DNA of 64,000 nt, from the NCBI GenBank assembly GCA_903853385.1, contig CAINTJ010000044.1, positions 1-64,000 of the forward strand. The letters run 5' to 3'. The notes under the pieces are model-generated. The model did no database searches and was not told where the DNA came from. It was given only the letters and a program-made list of their open reading frames with translations. The stretch comes from an uncultured Gammaproteobacteria bacterium (GTDB lineage: Bacteria > Pseudomonadota > Gammaproteobacteria > Pseudomonadales > Pseudohongiellaceae). The translations under genes were made by a program, and so were the position numbers. Below, one piece after another: positions 54,920-63,679 of the stretch; position 1 is the first letter of the stretch, and the number at the start of each line of letters is the position of its first letter.

Positions 54920-55619
54920 AGACTGGCTGCAGCAGACCCGCACCCGCTTTGCCGACAGCCCGGCTGCCAGTCAGCGTCCCTTTGTCACTCTGTGTTATGC
55001 CCAGAGTCTTGATGGCAGTCTGACCAATCGCGCCGGCGAAAAACTGCAGCTGAGCAGCGTCGCCTCCACCCGCATCACTCATCAGTTGCGCAGCCTGCAT
55101 GACGGCATCATGGTGGGTATAGGCACGGTGCTGTCAGACGATCCGCAACTGACGGTGCGTGAATGGAGCGGCCCGAGCCCACAACCAATAGTACTCGACA
55201 GCCAGCTGCGCATGCCGGCCGCAGCTCGCTTGTGTATGTCCTCCGGCAAACGCTGCTGGGTGTTGACCAGTCAGCAATCCGATGCAGTTGTGCGTGACTA
55301 TGAATTATTAACGGTGGCTGGCACCCAGGCTGGCCAGGTCGATTTGGCGGCCGCGCTGCGCTTGCTGCATCAGCGCGGAATTCGCTCACTGATGGTGGAG
55401 GGCGGTGCCTCGGTGATTACTGCACTGCTGCAAAACCGCCTGGTGGATGCGCTGGTGATGACCGTGGCGCCGCTGATGATCGGCGGTTACAAGGCCGTGG
55501 GCGAACTGGGCCTTTCATCGCAGCAGCCGTTTCCCTCGCTGGCACCTATCCACAGCGAGAAACTCGGCGATGACCTGATTGTCTGGGGTGCGCTCAACTT
55601 TGCGGCAGGTGAGGCATGA
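54897..55619 (+). CDS. RibD C-terminal-type reductase, stand-alone
   Basis: A 240-residue protein of the dihydrofolate-reductase-like RibD_C family: RPFVTLCYAQSLDGSLTN, HQLRSLHDGIMVGIGTVLSD, and IRSLMVEGGASVITALLQN near the end. In riboflavin synthesis this domain reduces the ribosyl side chain to ribityl, normally fused to a deaminase that is absent here. The gene overlaps ribA by 23 bases and the next gene by four. It should act on the RibA product or a derivative. Confidence 0.85.
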   Translation: MNLNQRIEDWLQQTRTRFADSPAASQRPFVTLCYAQSLDGSLTNRAGEKLQLSSVASTRITHQLRSLHDGIMVGIGTVLSDDPQLTVREWSGPSPQPIVLDSQLRMPAAARLCMSSGKRCWVLTSQQSDAVVRDYELLTVAGTQAGQVDLAAALRLLHQRGIRSLMVEGGASVITALLQNRLVDALVMTVAPLMIGGYKAVGELGLSSQQPFPSLAPIHSEKLGDDLIVWGALNFAAGEA

Positions 55620-56668
55620 GCAGTACTGGCATCACTGCCCAACAATTGTGGTTCACGGCTCCCGGTCAGGTGGAGGTCCGCACACTGCTGCTGGAGGCGC
55701 CGGCAGCGGGCATGATGCTGGTGGCGGTAAAGTGTTCAGCGGTCAGCGCCGGTACCGAGCTGCTGGTCTATCGCGGGTTGCTGCCCGACCACATGACCCT
55801 GGATGCCACACTGCCGGGCATGCAACACAATGCCAACTATCCGCTGCAATATGGTTATGCCAGTGTAGGTGAAGTGGTGAATATTGGTGCGGGTGTGGCA
55901 GCACACTGGCTGGGCCAGCGGGTGTTTGCATTCCAGCCACATGCCAGTCATTTTGTGGCTGAGCCCGCGCAAGTCATCGCGGTGCCCGACGACATCAGCA
56001 CGGAGGCCGCGCTGTTCCTGGCCAACATGGAAACCGCGGTGAATCTGGTGCAGGACGGCAATCCGCAGTTGGGTGAACATGCAGTCGTGCTGGGCCAGGG
56101 CATTGTCGGCGTGTTGCTGCTGCAGGTGTTAAGGCAGTTTCCGCTGGCCAGCCTCAATGCGATTGATGCAACAGTCGCCCGCCGCCAGCGCGCGGAAGCA
56201 CTGGGTGCGCATGCGGTGGCCGACCCCGCCGATCCGCAAGCACTGGCCGGGCTGATGCAGCAGCTCGGCCAGCGTGGTGCCGATCTTGTTTTTGAAGTCA
56301 GTGGTGTGCCGGATGCGCTCAATCTGGCAATCAGTCTCGCCGGCTTTGCCAGTCGCATCGTGATTGGCAGTTGGTATGGCAGCAAGAGCGCGCAGATCGC
56401 GCTGGGTGGTGCGGCTCATCGCAATCGTTTGCAGCTCATCACCAGCCAGGTCAGCACGGTGGCACCGGCGTTGAGCGGTCGTTGGGACAAGTCAAGGCGC
56501 TTCACTCTGGCTTGGGAGCTGATTCGCCAGTTACGACCCCAGCAGTGGATCGGTGAGCGGGTGGTGCTGGCCGCCGCCGCTTCCTTGTACCAGCGCTTGC
56601 ATCAGCAGCAGCAAGCCGCCAGCAGTGCGCACGATGTACTGCAAGCAGTTTTCGTTTACGACAATTAA
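55616..56668 (+). CDS. Medium-chain zinc-type dehydrogenase/reductase
   Basis: A 350-residue MDR-superfamily protein: GTELLVYRGLLPDHM, YPLQYGYASVGEVVNIG, the cofactor-binding VVLGQGIVGVLLLQVLRQ and DLVFEVSGVPDALNLAI. The structural-zinc Cys cluster of alcohol dehydrogenases is missing, as in many MDR reductases. It is co-translated with the RibD-type gene (ATGA overlap) and is followed 11 bases later by the PTPS-like gene. Substrate unknown; a pterin or pyrimidine side-chain alcohol is plausible from context. Confidence 0.8.
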   Translation: MSSTGITAQQLWFTAPGQVEVRTLLLEAPAAGMMLVAVKCSAVSAGTELLVYRGLLPDHMTLDATLPGMQHNANYPLQYGYASVGEVVNIGAGVAAHWLGQRVFAFQPHASHFVAEPAQVIAVPDDISTEAALFLANMETAVNLVQDGNPQLGEHAVVLGQGIVGVLLLQVLRQFPLASLNAIDATVARRQRAEALGAHAVADPADPQALAGLMQQLGQRGADLVFEVSGVPDALNLAISLAGFASRIVIGSWYGSKSAQIALGGAAHRNRLQLITSQVSTVAPALSGRWDKSRRFTLAWELIRQLRPQQWIGERVVLAAAASLYQRLHQQQQAASSAHDVLQAVFVYDN

Positions 56669-56679
56669 CCGGAGAGCGT

Positions 56680-57057
56680 ATGTATACCGTTGCAGTCAGT
56701 CGCGAATTCATTGCCAACCACTTCCTGATTGGAGGTGACTGGGGCAGCGAGAATTTTCCGCATGCCCATCACTATGTGGCTGAACTCAGCATCGAGAGTC
56801 CTTCACTGGACCGCCATGGTTATCTGGTCGACATCGTTGAAATCGAAGCGGCACTCAATAACACGGTGGGTTATTTTCGTGACAGCATGCTCAATGACAA
56901 GCCGGAATTTGCGGGACTCAATCCCAGCATAGAACATTTCAGCCGCATCATCTGCGAGCTGCTGCTGGCGCAAATCAAGCCGCCCGGCACCGGTTCGATC
57001 AATGTGAAACTGTGGGAAAACGCCACCTGCTGGGCGGCTTACCGCAGGGCTTTCTGA
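56680..57057 (+). CDS. PTPS/QueD-fold protein with altered active site
   Basis: A 125-residue member of the 6-pyruvoyl-tetrahydropterin synthase / 6-carboxytetrahydropterin synthase family. The zinc histidines are kept: H14 (FIANHFL), H28 and H30 (FPHAHHY). The pterin-anchoring Glu near the end also seems kept (KLWENATCW). The catalytic Cys, four places before the HxH in E. coli QueD, is Glu (E24), and the LDHHYLND triad region reads FRDSMLND, so the catalytic Asp-His pair is gone. It may therefore bind a pterin-like compound but catalyse a different step. It ends the ribA operon. Confidence 0.8.
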   Translation: MYTVAVSREFIANHFLIGGDWGSENFPHAHHYVAELSIESPSLDRHGYLVDIVEIEAALNNTVGYFRDSMLNDKPEFAGLNPSIEHFSRIICELLLAQIKPPGTGSINVKLWENATCWAAYRRAF

Positions 57058-57548
57058 AGCGGCAAGGCCAGCTCCATCACATAGTCATCCATCACATAAC
57101 CATTGCCAATGTCGAACACGGCAGCCTGCACCACACAAAACCCGAGTTTTTCGTAGAAGCCCTTGGCAATGTTTTTTTTGTTCACTTGCAGTTGCAGTGA
57201 TTGTGCCCCGGCGGCTGTGACGAGATCGACAATGGTGGTGATGATGAACCTGCCGGCGCCCTTGCCGTGCCACGCCGGCAACACATAAAGTTTCTCCATT
57301 TTGAACTTGCCGTGGCCGTTATCCACAAAGGCAGAGAATCCCGCAGGAGTTACGTCGTCGTAACACAGCAGATAGTGCACGCCACTCTGTATTTGTTGCT
57401 GCAGCGAAGCGGGGCTGTACATCCACTCCAGCATGAAGTCGATCTGCGGCTGTGCCAAGATGCTGGCATAGGTTTGTGGCCATACCTGCAGGCACAACTC
57501 GCGGATCAGCGGAATGTCATCAACAGTGGCGGGGCGGATCGAATACAT
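57039..57548 (-). CDS. GNAT-family acetyltransferase
   Basis: A 169-residue N-acetyltransferase beginning MYSIRPATVDDIPLIRELCL, with the acetyl-CoA loop LPAWHGKGAGRFIITTIVD and the late LQVNKKNIAKGFYEKLGF. I start it at 57548, where the conserved domain begins. It is convergent with the PTPS-like gene and overlaps it by 19 bases. Substrate unknown; it need not belong to the ribA cluster. Confidence 0.82.
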   Translation of the reverse strand: MYSIRPATVDDIPLIRELCLQVWPQTYASILAQPQIDFMLEWMYSPASLQQQIQSGVHYLLCYDDVTPAGFSAFVDNGHGKFKMEKLYVLPAWHGKGAGRFIITTIVDLVTAAGAQSLQLQVNKKNIAKGFYEKLGFCVVQAAVFDIGNGYVMDDYVMELALPLQKALR

Positions 57549-57737
57549 GATTGCAGGTAATCCCTGAAGCGAAGGTGAGCAGTGTTGGTGGTATGTTACT
57601 TCAAGTATCCAGGATCGCTGCCAGTGCCAGCCTGATCGCCAAGCGTGCAGGATCTGCCAACGGCACGATCGGCAACCGGCATTCTTGCTGGCGCAGGCCG
57701 TGGGCTGGACCACAGATTTCTGACAAATTCATCAGCA

Positions 57738-58721
57738 TCATTTGCCAAGGCGCTGCAGGCGCCACAAACAGGCAAGTCCAAAGCCCAACACCACCACATC
57801 ACGCAAGCGAGTCAAGGCAATCATGCCAAGCGCTGCCGTTGCCGGCAGGTGCAGCAAACGAAACGACCACACCAGTGCCGCTTCCACCGGGCCGATGCCG
57901 CCAGGCAAGGGCAGCAACATCGACAAGCGCATCGACACCAGCATCAATATGAATGCGTTGGGTGAAAGCGACAGCTCCAGCAAGTGCAGCAACAACACCA
58001 GCTCACTCATCAATGCGGCCCACAACAGCAAGGACAACAGCAAGGCCCGCCACAGCAAGCGCTGTCCGTGGCGGAACGCCTGCCGCAAGGCCTCACCGCC
58101 ATGCTGCCAGTGATGCTCGATCCTGCTTTGCTGCGGATGCAGATGAAAGCGAGTTGCTATCGACCTGAATCTGGCCGTGAGCCAGCGTGGCTGCATCAGA
58201 ATCAATGTAGCGGCAGCAACGATGGCCGCTAATGACGCCAGCAAAAGCAGTGCCACATGCAGCCAGTTTTGCGTGGCGAAAGAGGTAAAGCCCAGCAGCA
58301 ACACCAGCGTGAGCAGCGTCAGCATGTTGATGGTGGTTTCACAGAAACGATCAAGGCCGAGTACCAGCACTGCCTGTTGCAGCGGCAATTTGAACACCCG
58401 GTGCAGCCACAATACCTGCAAAGGTTCACCGCCGAATTGCGGGCCGGGGGTCAGGAAATTGATTGCACTGCCGGCTTGGCGGACTTGCACAAGTTGATGC
58501 AGTGGAAGTTCAACCCCGAGCGCGCGCGCCAATGCCTGCCAGCGTAGCGAGGCAAGCAGCAGGATCAGCAGATTCAAGGCCAGCCATGACAGCCAGTTGT
58601 AGCCGGACAGTGAGTGAATGCTGTGGACAATTCCGGCAAACGGCAGCTGGCTCAAGCTCCAGCCGGCCAGCAGTAAAGCCAGTGGCCACAACAAGAGCCA
58701 GAGCTTTGACCAAGGTTGCAT
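57738..58721 (-). CDS. Flippase-like membrane protein (LPG synthase TM family)
   Basis: A 327-residue integral membrane protein with about eight hydrophobic segments, matching the lysylphosphatidylglycerol-synthase transmembrane family (UPF0104): LASLRWQALARALG, then FLTPGPQFGGEPLQVLWL, RFCETTINMLTLLTL, and the C-terminal LLPLPGGIGPVEAALVWSFR. Relatives act as lipid flippases or membrane transferase domains; no soluble catalytic domain is present. Its start overlaps the stop of the phosphatidyltransferase gene (TGATG), so the two are coupled. Confidence 0.82.
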   Translation of the reverse strand: MQPWSKLWLLLWPLALLLAGWSLSQLPFAGIVHSIHSLSGYNWLSWLALNLLILLLASLRWQALARALGVELPLHQLVQVRQAGSAINFLTPGPQFGGEPLQVLWLHRVFKLPLQQAVLVLGLDRFCETTINMLTLLTLVLLLGFTSFATQNWLHVALLLLASLAAIVAAATLILMQPRWLTARFRSIATRFHLHPQQSRIEHHWQHGGEALRQAFRHGQRLLWRALLLSLLLWAALMSELVLLLHLLELSLSPNAFILMLVSMRLSMLLPLPGGIGPVEAALVWSFRLLHLPATAALGMIALTRLRDVVVLGFGLACLWRLQRLGK

Positions 58722-59830
58722 CAGGCCGGGTCCTGGCGGGTGATCACGTCGCCATCGCGTTGCCAGAGGCTCATGCGACCGGTGCCGAATATGATTATCC
58801 CTACTGCTGCAAATAACGTGGTTACTGCTGCAGCACTGGCCAAGTCATAGCCGGGATAAAAATTCAGCAGCAACAGTAGCGCCATGGCACAACTGCGGCC
58901 GGCAATGCCGCCAACAACGCCCAGTCCAGTCAACCAGATCCCCGCTTCAAGCGCGGTGGTGTGGGCAACATCATGAGGTCGCCAGCTGGCCCACAGTGCT
59001 GCCACCAACAACAGGCGTAACAAGGGCAACAATCGTTGTGACGCGTGAGCGGCAAACTGTTGGCATGCAGAGTTGACGCTGTCGATGTTCAGGCGCGCAC
59101 TGACCACCAGCCAGTCAATGCAGAAGCCCAGCAGCAAGGGCAACATGAAGGCAACGCCAGTGACTTGCGATAGCTGGGGTTGTATCGGTGGCCACAGCGC
59201 CGTCGCCACAAATCCCATCTGGGCACCTGCCAGCGTGCGTCGCAAGGCGCTGGGGGGTAACGGCAACACCGGCAAATTGCGGTGATGGCGCCAGCGGATG
59301 CCAAACACAAACAGGTAATAGGCTGCACTTGCCAGTAGATAGGACGGCAGAATCTTGCCGTACTGGATTGCCAATAATGGCGCGATCAGCAGACCGATTG
59401 CGTCATAGCTCGTATCGAGTCGGGAGCCCAAGACTGTGGTCGTGCCGCTGCGACGTGCTAACGCACCATCACAACGATCTCCCAGCGCAGCCAGGGTATA
59501 GCATATCGCTGGCAGGAAACCGGCCAGGCCAGTGCGAGCCGGCAGCCACAAAAAGCCGGCGATAGCGGCAATCAAACCGCCCCGCACCAGGGTCAAGCGG
59601 TTGGCCCAGCCGAGCGAAGTCTGCAAAGGCGCAGTGCCGGAGCTGCGGTTGTGATACCGGTTCACCCAGAGTTGCTGCCAGAGCAAAGCCCACACCAGCA
59701 AGCTTTGCCACAAGCGCTGGCGGGCATCCGGCCAGTTAACAAACAGCAGTGGAGAAATGACGAGCATCAGCAGCAGCAAGCTGCCGAGGAGTGCGGTTAT
59801 GAACAGCTCCTGGCGGAGTTTGCTGTTCAC
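58721..59830 (-). CDS. CDP-alcohol phosphatidyltransferase family protein
   Basis: A 369-residue membrane enzyme with about nine hydrophobic segments. The full family motif is present: DRCDGALARRSGTTTVLGS followed by RLDTSYD, matching D-x2-DG-x2-AR-x8-G-x3-D-x3-D. Such enzymes move a phosphatidyl or similar phospho group from a CDP-alcohol to an acceptor alcohol. It is longer than PgsA or PssA and not either of them. It is coupled to the flippase-like gene. Together they suggest making and moving a lipid, perhaps linked to the neighbouring ribA cluster. Confidence 0.85.
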   Translation of the reverse strand: MNSKLRQELFITALLGSLLLLMLVISPLLFVNWPDARQRLWQSLLVWALLWQQLWVNRYHNRSSGTAPLQTSLGWANRLTLVRGGLIAAIAGFLWLPARTGLAGFLPAICYTLAALGDRCDGALARRSGTTTVLGSRLDTSYDAIGLLIAPLLAIQYGKILPSYLLASAAYYLFVFGIRWRHHRNLPVLPLPPSALRRTLAGAQMGFVATALWPPIQPQLSQVTGVAFMLPLLLGFCIDWLVVSARLNIDSVNSACQQFAAHASQRLLPLLRLLLVAALWASWRPHDVAHTTALEAGIWLTGLGVVGGIAGRSCAMALLLLLNFYPGYDLASAAAVTTLFAAVGIIIFGTGRMSLWQRDGDVITRQDPA

Positions 59831-59837
59831 ACCGCGC

Positions 59838-61949
59838 TCATGCCACAGTCAGGCGAGCGGTGGTATCGATAACTATGGGGCTGTGCAACAACGCCATATA
59901 TTCAGCGGGTACCAGCCAGCTTTCGAGTTTTTCCGGAGAGTCACTGCGCTCGGCTTTGTATTGCGCCAGCTTCAATTCCGGCTCAAAGCTCGACAGCGAG
60001 TTGGCGTCCAGGGGTTTGGTGATCTGGGCGTTGTGCCAGCTGCGGAATTTTTCATCCTTCAACAAAGTACCAAGCGGACAGCTGCCCATGTTGTCGTGGG
60101 CGGCGGCTTCGTTGGCTACTACGGCAGCCACGATTGCGGGATTGCGTCGCTCTTCCGGCGTGTTGAGAATGCCGAAAAAACGCAGGAATTTGCCGAGCCA
60201 ATCTTTGCCGCTGATCCATGACAGCAGTGCCGACAACATCAGGCCGGAGGTGACCGGCAACAGCCAGAAGAACAAGCCGTGGTTGTAATACCAGGTGAGT
60301 CCGGCCGCAGCCAGGCCCAGCGACATATGCCACCGGTGCATCTTGATGGCGACGCCGAGCGAGATGGAGCCATCGTTGCGACGTTGCGGTTTCCAGCCAC
60401 TGTCACTGCCAGTGAGAATTTCCCGCACCATCTGGCTCTGCGCCAGCATCATCACCGGGGCGAACAACGCGGACAGCACGGTTTCCACCAATACGCTCAA
60501 GGTCAGCAGAATCGGGCCGCCATAATCAAAGCAGCGGCGAAAGCTCAGCAGCCCGGAACACCAGGCCAGAAATTTGGGCAACAACACAATTTCCATCGAC
60601 AGTACAAACAGCGTGATGGCGCGCTCGGAGTCAAACACTGGCCAGGTGGGGAACAGTGAACGTTCCGGGAAATAATTGGTGGGTGTGAAACCGGCCTGGA
60701 TTGCCAGCACCATACCTACCACCAACAACATGAACCAGAACAGGGCGCTGGCATAAGCCATGATGCCGGATAAAATGTGCAGCCGATTGGTCAGCGCCAG
60801 CCCACGCGCAAACAGAAAACGTGAATGCTGCAGATTGCCCTGGCACCAGCGACGGTCGCGGACCAGCACATCACTCATCGAGGGTGGTGATTCTTCGTAA
60901 CTTGCTTGCAGATCGGTATCGAAGCGTACACTCCAGCCGGCGCGACGCAACAACGCAGCTTCGATAAAATCATGACTGATCACGTGGCCGCCAAACGGTG
61001 GGTTGCCGGACAATACCGGTAAATGCGCCGCGGAAGCGAAGGCGGCGGTGCGAATGATTGCGTTGTGGCCCCAGAAATTACTGCCGTTGCCGTGCCAGGC
61101 GGCGAGGCCGTTGGCAAACACCGGCCCGTACAAGCGGTTGGCAAATTGCTGCAAGCGGGCATAGAGCGTAGTGCCCAGCACAATATTGGGCAGTGTTTGC
61201 AACAAGCCCAGCGCAGGCTCGGCCTCCAGTCGGCGTGTCATTTCGATCATGGTGGCGCCACTCATGATGCTGTCGGCATCCAGCACCAGCATGGCTTCAT
61301 AGCCGCCACCCCAGCGCATCACCCAGTCAGCAATATTGCCAGCCTTGCGCTCACTGTTCTTGCGGCGATGGCGGTAATAGATCGGACAATCCGGAGAGGC
61401 TGCTTCAATCAATTTCTGGAAAGCATGTTCTTCGCGTAACCACGCTGCTGGATTGGTGGTGTCACTGAGGATGAAAAAGGTAAAGCAGCCGGGCGCTTGT
61501 TGGGCCAGCTCGCTACTCATGGCCTTGAGGCCTGCCATTACCCGCGCCGGGTCTTCGTTGTAGACCGGTGCCAGCACGGCGGTGCGTATGCCCGGCACGC
61601 GATCGTGGATATTGTTAATGCCGAACACATCCTGTTTGACCAGCAACAGAAAACCCAGAATGGCCTGGCAACCAGCAAAGCAGATCCACACGTAGTTGAT
61701 AGAGAACAGTACCAAGAACACCCACTGCACCAGCGTCAGAGTTCCAGTCATTACTTCATGCATTTCCTGGATGCCATAGGCTGACATCTGATAGGTGGCA
61801 GCTATCAGCAACAGGCGTACCAGAATGATTTTGCCATCTTCCCAGAGTCGGAAGCGGCTACGAGCACGCTGGCCCTTGGCATGCAAGGGCTGCCGAGGCA
61901 TTGCTAGAGGCTGCTCAGGCGGCAGGGCGAGACGCGCAGTAGTGGTCAT
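59838..61949 (-). CDS. opgH: Glucan biosynthesis glucosyltransferase H
   Basis: A 703-residue inner-membrane processive GT2 enzyme that makes the beta-1,2 glucan backbone of osmoregulated periplasmic glucans. The metal motif is VLDADSIMSG, followed later by VRDRRWCQGNLQHSRFL (the Q..RW-type motif), with several membrane helices at both ends of the catalytic domain. It follows opgG on the same strand by 63 bases, the usual operon. Confidence 0.95.
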   Translation of the reverse strand: MTTTARLALPPEQPLAMPRQPLHAKGQRARSRFRLWEDGKIILVRLLLIAATYQMSAYGIQEMHEVMTGTLTLVQWVFLVLFSINYVWICFAGCQAILGFLLLVKQDVFGINNIHDRVPGIRTAVLAPVYNEDPARVMAGLKAMSSELAQQAPGCFTFFILSDTTNPAAWLREEHAFQKLIEAASPDCPIYYRHRRKNSERKAGNIADWVMRWGGGYEAMLVLDADSIMSGATMIEMTRRLEAEPALGLLQTLPNIVLGTTLYARLQQFANRLYGPVFANGLAAWHGNGSNFWGHNAIIRTAAFASAAHLPVLSGNPPFGGHVISHDFIEAALLRRAGWSVRFDTDLQASYEESPPSMSDVLVRDRRWCQGNLQHSRFLFARGLALTNRLHILSGIMAYASALFWFMLLVVGMVLAIQAGFTPTNYFPERSLFPTWPVFDSERAITLFVLSMEIVLLPKFLAWCSGLLSFRRCFDYGGPILLTLSVLVETVLSALFAPVMMLAQSQMVREILTGSDSGWKPQRRNDGSISLGVAIKMHRWHMSLGLAAAGLTWYYNHGLFFWLLPVTSGLMLSALLSWISGKDWLGKFLRFFGILNTPEERRNPAIVAAVVANEAAAHDNMGSCPLGTLLKDEKFRSWHNAQITKPLDANSLSSFEPELKLAQYKAERSDSPEKLESWLVPAEYMALLHSPIVIDTTARLTVA

Positions 61950-62012
61950 GGCTTGATGGAGCGGCAGGGTAATTCGGAGCCGCGATTCTACGCGGCCAGC
62001 GGCCGTTTAGCA

Positions 62013-63557
62013 TCACTGGCCGGCGGCCAGCCAGCGGTAGAGGATGGTTTCACCAAGCGGTTTGCCCTGGTAGCGGGTCTGCACGCGGATTTCCGTCATG
62101 GACGCACGCTCAGGATCAAAGGTCATGAACAGGCGGATGCCGTTGGGGCCGTTATGTACTGCCTGGGTTTCCAGCACGCGGCCATTGCTGACGCTGGCCA
62201 CGAATCGCAGCTCATCCAGATTTAAATCCGTCGGCATGTTGGAAAAATCGACGGCCATTTGCGGGAACTGCGTAAAGAGTTTTATACCGGCAGCAGTGCG
62301 GGTAACCCGGCCGAATTTTTCCGGCAGCGGGCTGTCATCAGGCCAGGCCAGATTATAGGCAAATTCGAATGAGGAGCCGGGTTCTAGCGGCTTTTTGGGG
62401 CGCCAGTAGGCAACAATATTGTCATTGGTTTCAATGGAGGTGGGAATTTCCACCAGCACCACGACCCCTTCACCCCAGTCGCCTACCGGGCTTACCCAGG
62501 TGGACGGCCGCTTGTGGTAGTTGGCTTCCAGGTCTTCATAATCACTTTGCTGGCGGGCGCGCTGTATCAGTCCGAATCCGCGGGGATTATTGTCGACAAA
62601 AGCACTGATTTGCAGGGTCTTGGGGTTATTGAGCGGGCGCCAGATGTATTCGCCGGCTCCACTAAGCATCGACAGGCCATTGGAATCATGCACGGCATTG
62701 CGGTAGTCGGGGCCATCGCTGTGGTCCATGCCGCCGAACAAGAACATCGACGTCAGCGAGCCCAGTCCGATATGGCTGAGTTTGGTGCGCGGAAACAGGG
62801 TCGCTTTGATTTCCATACGGGTTGGACTGCCCGGATGGATGGTGAATTGATAGGCGCCGGTCACTCGCAGGCTGTCGAGCAGGGCATGGACCACGATGGC
62901 GTCAGACTTGTTGGCGGGACGTTCGATCCAGAATTGACGAAAAATCGGGTATTCCTCGCCCGTGGGCTCGGCTACGTCAATGGCTAGGCCACGTGCCGAT
63001 AGGCCGTAGTTCTGGCCTTTGGAGACCGCGCGGAAATAACTGGCGCCGGCGAATACCACGAACTCGTCCTGGTACTTCGGCGTGTTGAGTGGATAGTGCA
63101 GGCGAAAGCCCGCGACCTTGTTGAACTCGGCCAGCAAATCAGTGATTTCGGGGCTGGGGGTGACAAAGGTGCTTTTGTCGATCTGGACCGGCTTGGCCAC
63201 GCCGTTTTCAATGGTATGAACACGTATGCCGTAGGTGTAATAAAGCCCGGGGGCGAACATTTCAACTGAGAACGGGGTACGGGTGCCAGCCCACACGGCG
63301 GCTTTTTTGTCGAACCGGATTTGCCGATAGCGGTCGTAATCCAGCTTCTTCAGTTTTTCCGGCACTTCCATCGGGGGAATGAAAGGATGCTCAGACAGGG
63401 CGCGCGCGATATCCAGTACGACATTCGGGCTGAATGTTGGGGTCGTAGCATCAGCGGCAGCAACGCTGGCAATCGGTTCAATTGCCAAGGTGCCCAGCGC
63501 AGCAGTGAGACGAGCCAGGAAACTGCGTCTTTTTAGCAACCGGGATGGAGATGACAT
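62013..63557 (-). CDS. opgG: Periplasmic glucan biosynthesis protein OpgG/OpgD
   Basis: A 514-residue exported beta-sandwich protein needed for glucan branching or release. LDIARALSEHPFIPPMEVPE, YDRYRQIRFDKKAAVW, VHTIENGVAKPVQIDKSTF and GLIQRARQQSDYEDLEANYH are typical. The N-terminus MSSPSRLLKRRSFLARLTAAL has a twin-arginine pattern, which is known for OpgD rather than for the Sec-exported OpgG, so it could be called either. I start it at the ATG at 63557; an ATG 24 bases earlier lies five bases from the tRNA end. Confidence 0.9.
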   Translation of the reverse strand: MSSPSRLLKRRSFLARLTAALGTLAIEPIASVAAADATTPTFSPNVVLDIARALSEHPFIPPMEVPEKLKKLDYDRYRQIRFDKKAAVWAGTRTPFSVEMFAPGLYYTYGIRVHTIENGVAKPVQIDKSTFVTPSPEITDLLAEFNKVAGFRLHYPLNTPKYQDEFVVFAGASYFRAVSKGQNYGLSARGLAIDVAEPTGEEYPIFRQFWIERPANKSDAIVVHALLDSLRVTGAYQFTIHPGSPTRMEIKATLFPRTKLSHIGLGSLTSMFLFGGMDHSDGPDYRNAVHDSNGLSMLSGAGEYIWRPLNNPKTLQISAFVDNNPRGFGLIQRARQQSDYEDLEANYHKRPSTWVSPVGDWGEGVVVLVEIPTSIETNDNIVAYWRPKKPLEPGSSFEFAYNLAWPDDSPLPEKFGRVTRTAAGIKLFTQFPQMAVDFSNMPTDLNLDELRFVASVSNGRVLETQAVHNGPNGIRLFMTFDPERASMTEIRVQTRYQGKPLGETILYRWLAAGQ

Positions 63558-63585
63558 AAGGGGGAATTGTTCCAATGCCATGAAA

Positions 63586-63661
63586 TGGTGCCCAGAGGCG
63601 GAATCGAACCACCGACACAGGGATTTTCAATCCCTTGCTCTACCTACTGAGCTATCTGGGC
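63586..63661 (-). tRNA. tRNA-Phe (GAA)
   Basis: A 76-base tRNA with encoded CCA. On the minus strand it starts GCCCAGATAGCTCAG and has the anticodon stem AGGGA/TCCCT around TTGAAAA (anticodon GAA), the T-arm GGTTCGATTCC and a 7-base acceptor stem GCCCAGA/TCTGGGC. It closely matches other proteobacterial tRNA-Phe. Confidence 0.98.
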
Positions 63662-63679
63662 GTGCGCAAAGAGGCGCGT

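Noticed and set aside
54269-57057. Ordinary riboflavin operon
   Set aside because: The deaminase half of RibD, RibB, RibE and RibH are all missing, and the other genes do not fit flavin synthesis.
56680-57057. QueD for queuosine synthesis
   Set aside because: The catalytic Cys and Asp-His pair are replaced, and no queC or queE gene is nearby.
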